From positions 1 to 64,000 of the forward strand of contig JADJEF010000018.1 in the NCBI GenBank assembly GCA_016702335.1: a stretch of 64,000 bases of DNA. The letters are read 5' to 3'. The DNA is from Rhodocyclaceae bacterium (lineage in GTDB: Bacteria; Pseudomonadota; Gammaproteobacteria; Burkholderiales; Rhodocyclaceae). The notes beneath the pieces are model-generated. The model ran no database searches. It worked only from the letters and a program-made list of their open reading frames with translations, and was not told where the DNA came from. Shown here piece after piece: positions 56,235 to 64,000 of this stretch. Position 1 is the stretch's first letter, and every line of letters starts with the position of its first letter. The position numbers and the translations under genes are program-made.

Positions 56235-59200
56235 TACTGCCAATTGGCGGCGATTACCCTCCCAGTGCGTCCTGATAGTTCTGCGGCAGCGTGCTCTGAC
56301 CAGCCGATGGCGGCGCAAAGGCCGCCATGGCCTGGACCAAAGCCTCGACGTTACTGTCGAGCAGTGTCTTGCCATCCGCTGTCTTGAACTGCTCGACGTG
56401 ATAGGCGTTGCCGGTGTACCAGTTCTCGATAGTCAGCTTGTCGCCCGTGCCGATGATGCTGGCTTCCAGGTTATTACCCACATGCCGTAACCAAATCTGA
56501 TCAGTGGCGATACCGGACATGAACTTTGCTATGTCGGTATTGCCTGCGGTGGTGTCGTTCTCTCCGGATCAGGTCGGCTCCATAGCCGCGACCCAGCACA
56601 TAGCTATCGTTGCCCGTGCCGCCGATCAGCGTGTCGGCACCCGCCGCGCCATCGAGCGTATCGTTGCCGGCGTTACCAGTCAGCGTGTTGGCGGCACTGT
56701 TGCCGATCAGGACATTGGCAACCGCGTTGCCCGTGCCATTGATCACCGCGGTGCCGGTCAGGGTGAGGTTCTCCAGATTGGTGGCTAGGGTGTAGGTCAG
56801 TGTGCTGTTGACCGTATCGGTGCCCTCGTTCGCTTTCTCGGTGACCACATCGCCGGTGTTGTCGACAAAGTAGCTATCGTTGCCGGTCCCACCGAGCATT
56901 TTGTCTGCACCCGCGCCACCGTTGAGCGTGTCGTTGCCGGCACCGCCGGTCAGGTATTGACGGCGGAGTTGCCCGACAGCACGTTGTCAAGCGTGTTGCC
57001 CGTGCCGTTGATCGCACTGGTGCCGGTCAGCGTGAGATTCTCGACGTTGGCCGCGAGTGTGTGTGTCACACTCGATTGCACCAGGTCGATACCCTGGTTG
57101 GCGTTTTCTGTGATCACATCGCCGGTGTTGTCGATCACGTAGGTGTCGTTGCCGTCGCCGCCGAGCAGCTTGTCGGCACCACTGCCGCCGTTGAGCGTGT
57201 CGTTACCCGCGCCACCGGTCAGGGTGTTGATTGCACTGTTGCCTGTGAGCACGTTGTCCAGCGCATTGCCGGTACCGTTGATCGCTGACGTGCCAGTCAG
57301 GGTCAGGTTCTCGACGTTTGCCGCCAGGGTATGGGTAACACTTGAATTGACGGTATCGGTGCCTTCGTTAAGGAGCTCGGTGACGACATCGCCAGTGGCA
57401 TCGACGATATAGGTGTCGTTGCCGGCACCGCCGATCAGGGTATCGGCGCCTGTGCCGCCGTTAAGCGTGTTGTTGGCGGCATTGCCCACGATCTGGTTGG
57501 CGAGGGTGTTGCCGGTGCCGTTGATGGCGGCGGTGCCGGTCAAGGTGAGGTTTTCCAGGTTGTTGCCCAGAGTCCAGGTGATGTCGGATACGACGGTATC
57601 GGAGCCGGCATTCGACCCTTCGGTCACGGTGTCGCCCGTGCCGACATAGTAGGTGTCGTTGCCGGCACCACCGGCGAGCACATTGGCGGCGATGTTTCCA
57701 ATCAGCACATTGTCCAAGGCATTGCCGGTACCTTTGATCGCGCCTGTACCGACCAAGACAAGATTTTCGACGTTGGCGCCAAGCGTGTAAGTAACGCTTG
57801 AGCTGACGGTATCGGTACCCTCGTTGGCACTTTCGGTAACGGTATCTGAGATGTTATCGACCACATAGGTGTCATCGCCCGCATAGCCGACCATGCTATC
57901 GACTCCTGCCGCGCCATCGAGCACGTTATTTGCGGCATTGCCGTCCAGTCTGTTGTCTGTCGCATTGCCGGTGCCATTGATCGCATTGACACCGGTCAGC
58001 ACCAGCGCCTCGACGTTGGCTGTCAAGGTCATGCTGACGTTGGAGTACGGAATCCCAACCTTCGTTGGCCAACTCGACCAGAGTATCCAACTCATCCACC
58101 ACATAGATGTCATTGCCCAAACCACCGCTGAGAGTATTCGCCGCCGAGTTGCCTTCCAGCGTATTGTCCAGATCGTTGCCGGTTCCGGCGATGGCGGCGG
58201 TGCCCAGCAAGACAAGGTTTTCAACATTGGCGCCCAAGCTGTAGCTCGCGCTCGACTTGACCGTATCGATACCCTGAGACTGCTCCTCTACGCCCAGGTC
58301 GCCCTGATCATCGCCAATGTAGGTGTCGTTGCCGTTGCCAGCGCGCAACGTGTCAGCACCGGCACCCCATCGAGCACATTGTTACCGGCGTTGCCGAGCA
58401 TGACATTGGCCAGCCCGTTGCCGGTGGCGCTGCGATGTTCCATGTAACCGCCAATGGTGAGGTTTTCGAGATGGGCGCCCAGCACATAGCTATCGCTCAT
58501 GCTGATCACCGTGTCCAGCCCGCCATCCGCGGTTTCGACGACTTCATCATTCGCGTCGACCCGATACGTATCGTTTCCTGCCAGGCCGACCAGAACATTG
58601 CGCGCCGTGTTGCGCGAACCATCCAAGACGTTGTCGGCCGCATTTCCGACCCCATGGTCGCCCCGGTTCCAATCAGGTGAGGTTCTCCAACACGGCGGTG
58701 AGCATGTAGCTGTTGCTGGTTTCGACGGTGTCGGTGCCTTCGCCGGCAAACTCGACGATGCTATCGCCCGTGCCCAGGACATAGATGTCGTCGCCCAAAC
58801 CGCCCGTGAGGATGTTTGTCGCCGCGTTTTGCGAACCATCAAGGCGATTGTTGCCGCCATTGCCGGTCGCGCTGTCCGCATCCGTGCCCGTCAACACCAA
58901 GTTTTCGACATTGGCACCCAAGCTGCAGCTCAAGCTCGCCATGACCGTATCAATGCCGAATGCCCCCGCCGCTTCGACGACGACATCCCCGACATTGTCG
59001 ACGTAGTAGGTGTCGTTACCCACGCCACCATCCATGCGATCGGCCCTTATGCTTCCAGCGTCAGGTTTTCCAGATGGGCACCGAGCGTGTAGTCATAGAC
59101 GCTGAAGACCGTATCGATCCCTTCGCCGGCCAGTTCGACTATCGTGTCCTCAGCCGGCGGCAGGGTGTAATAGTAGGTCGGTACCGCGCTTGTGATGCGC

Positions 59201-62200
59201 TGCGGGTCGAGGTAATAGCTGTCGTTTCCCCCGGCCACCAAACAGCGTGTCAACGCCCTGCCCGCCAAAGAAGCTGTCGTTGCCGTCCATGCCATAGAGC
59301 AGGTTGGCGTTCTGATTGCCCTTCAGGATGTTGTTGCCGGCGCTGCCGGTGCCCGCAATCGCCGTGCTGCCAGCGCCGAGTTCCAGCGTGGTCACGCTGC
59401 CGGTCATCACCCAGTCAATGCTGCTGATGACTTTGCCGCTACTGCCAAACACCTTGTCACCCATGTTGTCGACATAGTAGATAGTGTCATAGCCACCAAT
59501 CATAGTGTCTGCCCCAGCACCGCCGTCGATGATATCACCATAGACATTCGACCGACCAATGATCACATTGTCCAGCGCATTGCCTGTCGCGGTAATGCCG
59601 TAGACGTAGCCACTCTGAATCGTAAGGTTTTCAACATGGGCCCCCAAGGTATAGCTCAGGTCCGAAATGACCGTGTCAATGCCCTCGTCGGCATTTTCGA
59701 TCACCGTGTCTGCGGTGCTTGGTGTGATGTAGTAGGTGTCGTCGCCTCCGCCGCCCTTGAGCGTGTCGTTTCCGCCCCTACCGTCAAGAATGTTGTTGCC
59801 GCTGTTACCGACGAGCACGTTGTTCTGGGCATTGCCGGTTCCATTGATATTCAAAGGGCCCGTCAGCGTAAGATTTTCGAGATTGGTTCCCAGCGTCCAG
59901 TTCATGCTCGACTCGACGGTATCAATGCCTTGATTGGCCGCCTCGGTGATGGTGTCGCTGCTGTGGTCGACGACAAAGGTATCGTTGCCGGCCGTGCCCT
60001 CCATGGCATTCTGGGCACTAGCCAACACGCGGGCATTGATTGCCGCAGTATCCCAAACCGTCGCATCGGCAAACACGATGCGCTCGATCTGCGTCGCACC
60101 GGCATTGAAGTATCCGGACACCCAGACCTGCGTCGGGCTGCCATCGATCACCAGCGCAAGATCGTTGCCGTGGCGAAACAGGCCGACGTCGTCACTGGTA
60201 ACGCCTGCGCCAAGCTCTAGGGTGTCCGTATCGCCCGCCAGGCCAAGGTCGTCGATGCGGTCGTGGCCGTCGCCCCGACCAAAGCGATAGATGTCGTTGC
60301 CTTTGCCACCACTCAGGTAGTCGGCCCCGGTGCCACCGACCAGCACATCGTTACCGGGCCCCCATACAAGCTGTCGTTGCCGTCGCCACCGATAAGTGTA
60401 TCGTTACCGGTTTTGGTGAAGCTGTTGTCATCGCCATAGAGCGTGTCATTGCCCGCCCCGCCCGCCACTTGGTCATCGCCGCCATTCCCCATCAGGTAGT
60501 CGTTTCCGCCCAGGCCATCCATCACATCGGCGACATCGAAGCCGACTGGCGTATCGTTGCCTTCGGTCGCGGCGGTCAAGCGGGATTTAATCGCGGCCAC
60601 GGTCCACACCGTGCCGTCGGCAAAGCGGATTTCATCCACGGCCGCGTTTTCGTTGTTGGCGAAATAGCCAATCATCGCCAGGCGATTGCTCCCCAGCAGC
60701 AAGAACAAGTCGGCACCAGTACGCACCACCACCACATCCGTCGGCAGCACGTCGGCGGCCAGCTCGACCGCATCGACCGAACCGGCCACGCTATCGTCGC
60801 AATACAGGGTGTCCCAGCCGCTGTTGCGGCCAAACGTGAACGCATCGTTGCCGGCCCCGCCGTACAGCTGATCGTCACCAGTGCCTCCGTCAGGACATCG
60901 TCTCCCGCCTCGCCGTTCAGCATGTCGTTACCTCGTCACTTTGTCGTTGCTGCCGTTGAGCCTGATCACCAGATCGTCCTGGATGCGGCTGAGTGCGACA
61001 TCGGCTTCGGCAATGCCCGCCCCGAGACGCAGTACGTTCACGTCGGTCGCCGCGCCGTATTCAATAATTCGGTCGGCACCGTCGCCCCGTTGAAAGAGAT
61101 ACACATCTCTTCCGGCTTCGCCCATGAGCGTATCGTCGCCGGTGCCGCCGGCTATCAAGTCGTTGCCATTGCCGGCGATCAAGGTGTCGGCGCCGCCCCA
61201 CCGGTCAGGCGGTCATCGCCCTCGCCGCCGTAGAGTTGATCGTTGCCGGCACCCCCATCGAGCGTATCACTCCCGCCCCGCCCGATAGGTTATCGTCACC
61301 CTCGCGCCCGAGCAGCACATCGTCGCCCTCGCCACCCGCGATCACGTCATTGCCCGCAGCACCGACAATGACGTCGGCAAAGCCGGTGCCGGTCGCCGTC
61401 CCCGTGGTAACTCCCTTGACCACGATGCCGGCACCCTGCAGTGCTGCGCTGATCTCGGGCGTCAGCGCATGGCTATCGAGAAATTCGCCGAGCACTCCGG
61501 CTGGGTTCCAGTCGCTACCGGCCAGCATGGACCCAGTGGCACGGGAGAAATCGGCCAGGTCGGCGAGACCATTGACCGGGTCGGCGCTCAGGCCGGCCAC
61601 GAGTGCGGCCTCGACTTCGCTCAGGTCGAGCGTGATGCCCGCTGCGTCCACGGTGAGCTGTACCTTATCCAGCAAGGGCTGCAAGCGGCTCTGCGCGACC
61701 AGGCCGGCATAGACCGATTGCTTGAGGCTGTCGTAGCTTTGCTCCAGCAGGCTCTGAGCACCCGCCAGCAGGGTGACGGAGACGGCCCCATTGCCCGCCG
61801 GCACGACGTTGAAGGTGCGGCCGTTGAAGCGTTCGAGGATGTCGAGCTTGGCGGCCCAGGCCTGATAGGCGGCGCTGCCGGTGGCCACGCCCTCGACATT
61901 GACGGTGAGGGGATGGCCGGCGTAGGCACCGGCAAAGGTGGTAGCCATGGGGCTGGTGGCGGCCCAGGCGGCGAGAAGTTCGTCGAGCAAGGCCTGTTGT
62001 TCGCTGCGCGTGGGGGCCTGGGCGTACTGGCCAAGCAAGACGGCGAGCGCTGCGCCTTCGGGCGTGGCCAGGCTGGCCGCCTGGCGCAGGCTTCTGACCA
62101 TGCCGGCGCCAGCCATGTCGGGTAGCCCCTGCGTGGCTTCGGTGAGGGCAACGGTATCGGTGAATTGGCTGTAGAAGGGGTTGCTGGCCAGATCGATGTC

Positions 62201-63083
62201 GGCCATCTGGGCGGTGTCGCCCAGGGTGCCTCCACTGCCATCGCTGCGCACGAAGCTGCCCAAATCGGCCAGGCGGTTGCCGTTGGCGAGCATCTGGGCA
62301 TGGCTGGTGCTGGCGACATTGAGGGCGATGACGCCTTGCGCCGCCAGGGTGCTGAGTTCGTTGGCTTGCGATACACCGTCCTGATTCAGGTCGCGCCATA
62401 GGCGCAGGTCGGCAAAGCGTGCGTCGAGGGCGTCGACTTTGCCATCGGCATTGGTGTCTTCTTGTGCGAGGGCGGCGAAGCCATCACGGGCCAGGCCGCC
62501 AGTGTAGAGGGCAGTGGCATCACCAAAGAGTTCGCTGCCGTTGTCGATGAGGCCGTTGCCGTTGCGGTCAAACACCAGCAGGGCGTCGTCGGGTTTGATC
62601 CAGCCGGTGGCGGTCTTAATGCCATCGCCGTCGTGGTCGAAGAAGATGGGGGCGGTGGGGGTGATGCCGATGGTTTCGAGGCCGTCGTTGTCGAGGTCGA
62701 GGGTTAGGGGTTCTGAATACGCGGACTTGGGTGGCGGTGGTGAAGGCGGTGGCGCAACTGGGGTCGATGTCCGGATACAGCATGTCATGCAATGCTGAAC
62801 CAGCATTCTGCTCATTTATCCAATCAATTGTGGCACCAGTCAATTCGGCGGCAAGCCATCCTCCGAAGCCTGCAATTTTCTCCCATTGGTCGATTCGACC
62901 TGTTATGGCATAGCCAAATCTGATCAATGGCCAACCCGTTCTAATTGCAATTTCTGTCGCGACACCGACACCAATCATTGCAGTAAGTTTTGCGACTCCC
63001 GCTGCCAAATCTTCTGCATTGGCAGCCTCATATGCATCCTGAATTGTGTCAACGGTTTTGAGGGTTTGAAGTACTGTGGGCAT
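56235..63083 (-). pseudogene. Giant RTX protein (locus C), about 2270 aa if about twelve one-base shifts are repaired
   Basis: The N-terminus (about 1-100) is unlike that of locus B: LKTVDTIQDAYEAANAEDL, hydrophobic VGVATEIAIRTGWPLI and GWLAAELTGATIDWI. A proline-rich linker (PPPSPPPPKSAYSEPL) leads to EF-hand-like calcium segments (LDLDNDGLETIG, FDRNGNGLIDNGSELFGD). A helical region of about 350 residues follows, then some 1400 residues of RTX and VxNVENLTLTG-type repeats. The last 320 bp are about 93% identical to the end of the locus B gene. One-base losses at C/G runs account for the breaks I inspected (for example 61197, 60360, 58372, 56266). It lacks its own exporter genes. Confidence 0.78.
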
Positions 63084-63092
63084 TGCTGATCC

Positions 63093-63407
63093 TTAGCGAA
63101 GAATTCGAAAAATTGGTATGGCGGCTAGACACAAAATTGCTATCGCAGTCAGTAGGCGGTCGCCGGTAGTTTTGGCAGAAATGTCAAATCTGATGTGGGC
63201 GGCAAGTAGGAGTAATGGCATGAAAATAAATGAAATTCTGTAGTCGTTGCTTATCTGGACATCATGTTGTTGCAAGTAAATGACTACCGACTCGAAGCAA
63301 ATAAATGCCAAAAGGTATGAGGACGAAAGCACGAGATAAAGCCACCCTTCAGGTGTCCTGAACAACTTACTGAAATAGGGCAACACCGAATCATGCGAGG
63401 TCTTCAT
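63093..63407 (-). CDS. Small three-helix membrane protein preceding the locus C RTX gene
   Basis: The protein has 104 aa. Three hydrophobic segments are visible (LYLVLSSSYLLAFICF, ISFIFMPLLLLAAHI, LLTAIAILCLAAIPIF). No family is recognised. It ends nine bases before the RTX start, so the two are probably translated together. It shares no similarity with the membrane protein preceding locus B, although the position is the same. Candidate immunity protein by context only. Confidence 0.6.
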   Translation of the reverse strand: MKTSHDSVLPYFSKLFRTPEGWLYLVLSSSYLLAFICFESVVIYLQQHDVQISNDYRISFIFMPLLLLAAHIRFDISAKTTGDRLLTAIAILCLAAIPIFRILR

Positions 63408-63445
63408 TTATTTCTCCGGTATGAGTCTTGTCCGAACTGGAAGTA

Positions 63446-63610
63446 TTAAGTAGGGTCAGAAGGGGTCACAGCAAGAGTTGAGACTCTCGCTACCAAATCG
63501 GCGGCGAATGATGTCGCTTGTGCGTCGTTCAACGCGATATTCGATGTAATACCTTGGCTCGTGCGCCAGTTGTCGACGAAATCGATCAGGCTTAGTGTGG
63601 GAGTAGTCAT
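63446..63610 (-). CDS. 54-aa stub resembling the N-terminus of an RTX-type gene
   Basis: Reads MTTPTLSLIDFVDNWR and then ITSNIALNDAQATSFAADL before ending at TPSDPT. The amphipathic start resembles the beginning of the RTX lipase (MTMLTIADYLKLANLQL). The frame ends in the AGGGGTCAGAAG-type motif seen near small mobile remnants, so it is likely the 5' end of a gene cut by a deletion. No clear ribosome binding site. Confidence 0.4.
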   Translation of the reverse strand: MTTPTLSLIDFVDNWRTSQGITSNIALNDAQATSFAADLVARVSTLAVTPSDPT

Positions 63611-63622
63611 CTTTTCGTGAAT

Positions 63623-64000
63623 TTATACGTAGAGAATTTTGGAGAATTCGACGGTCACTGTTTTGGCTGGATATTTGCTTCTATGCTCAAAAGCGACGAA
63701 CGCTTCTGCGACCAAGGTCTTCATTGATTCGATTTTGTTTTCCAACGCTTTGGGTACCTTGGTGCACGTGATTTGGTGCAGAGGCACAAACTCTCGGTCG
63801 CCAAAGTCTTGCTGCTGTAATAAGCCTCAAGCTCCACGATCTGTCCGTGCCAGGCAAAAGCATAAAAATACGGTGGCTCGGCACGCTCGGGCGGTAGGTA
63901 GCCTCGCCCGCCAAAGTCGACTCATGAGCGCATCGCGCTCAGCATCAACAACCCAGTCGGCTGGATAACGAAAGGTATGAAGGGATTCTTCAAATGCAGA
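63623..64000 (-). pseudogene. Partial gene of unknown function at the right edge, frameshifted
   Basis: Three frames together give a continuous sequence: FEESLHTFRYPADWVVDAE, then YLPPERAEPPYFYAFAWHG and EFVPLHQITCTKVPKALEN, ending AKTVTVEFSKILYV. I recognise no family. It ends 12 bp before the RTX-like stub at 63610, the same upstream position as the candidate immunity genes of loci A, B and C. Shifts lie near 63912 and 63800. Confidence 0.45.

Noticed and set aside
59355..59380. Degenerate repeat-like sequence in the locus C RTX gene
   Set aside because: The encoded ELGAGSTAIAG fits the surrounding RTX pattern and the right block is poor (GCGCCGAGTTCC).

Overview
The window looks like chromosome of a GC-rich betaproteobacterium, probably a Rhodocyclales-type organism (Azoarcus/Thauera/Accumulibacter relatives). 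That placement is inferred from codon usage, gene families and the tesA/ybbA, selU and ppdK content. It is not proven, because no rRNA or other phylogenetic marker is present. No tRNA, rRNA or CRISPR array was seen.

Layout. Three accessory RTX/type I secretion regions flank a housekeeping core. Locus A (1-9134, minus strand) has a type I secretion ABC exporter, an inserted IS, the 3' part of an RTX protein, a lipoprotein, an RTX lipase and a second, broken copy of the lipoprotein. A scarred stretch (9135-12350) holds a class III cyclase cut just before its catalytic domain by an IS3-type end, a 130-bp scrap of an exporter gene and a Phd/ParE-like toxin-antitoxin pair. The core (12.5-29.1 kb) carries a periplasmic binding protein, a TetR regulator divergent from a molybdopterin oxidoreductase, two transporters, an ABC-F/HDOD/acyltransferase/ABC-F operon, MarC, a PilZ-like protein and pyruvate phosphate dikinase. 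A small island (29.3-31.6 kb) holds a group II intron 3' end and two toxin-antitoxin pairs. Next come tesA-selU-phnDCEE (a probable selenium uptake and tRNA selenation operon), ybbA, mltD, a receiver protein, a two-domain reductase and a YkgJ-type protein (31.6-43.1 kb). Locus B (44.5-53.9 kb) is a complete hlyD/ABC/RTX set preceded by a small membrane protein. Locus C (55.9-63.4 kb) is a second giant RTX gene whose secretion genes are deleted except for an hlyD tail. The right edge holds the stub of a further RTX-like gene and a partial upstream gene.

The strongest unexplained signal is a dispersed 26-29 bp sequence. It consists of ATCGCCGTC, a six-base variable linker, and GCGCCGACTTGCGG. 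About 15 copies occur in 64 kb, in both orientations. Some are intergenic; others lie inside or at the 3' end of genes, where they are translated without breaking the frame. I do not recognise it as a named repeat family.

Most broken genes (RTX genes, IS transposases, the antiporter) show one-base shifts at or beside short homopolymers or G/C-rich runs, and mostly in sequence that is repeated in the genome. Assembly error in poorly polishable repeats is a serious alternative to real gene decay. I give whole-gene spans for these and mark them as disrupted.
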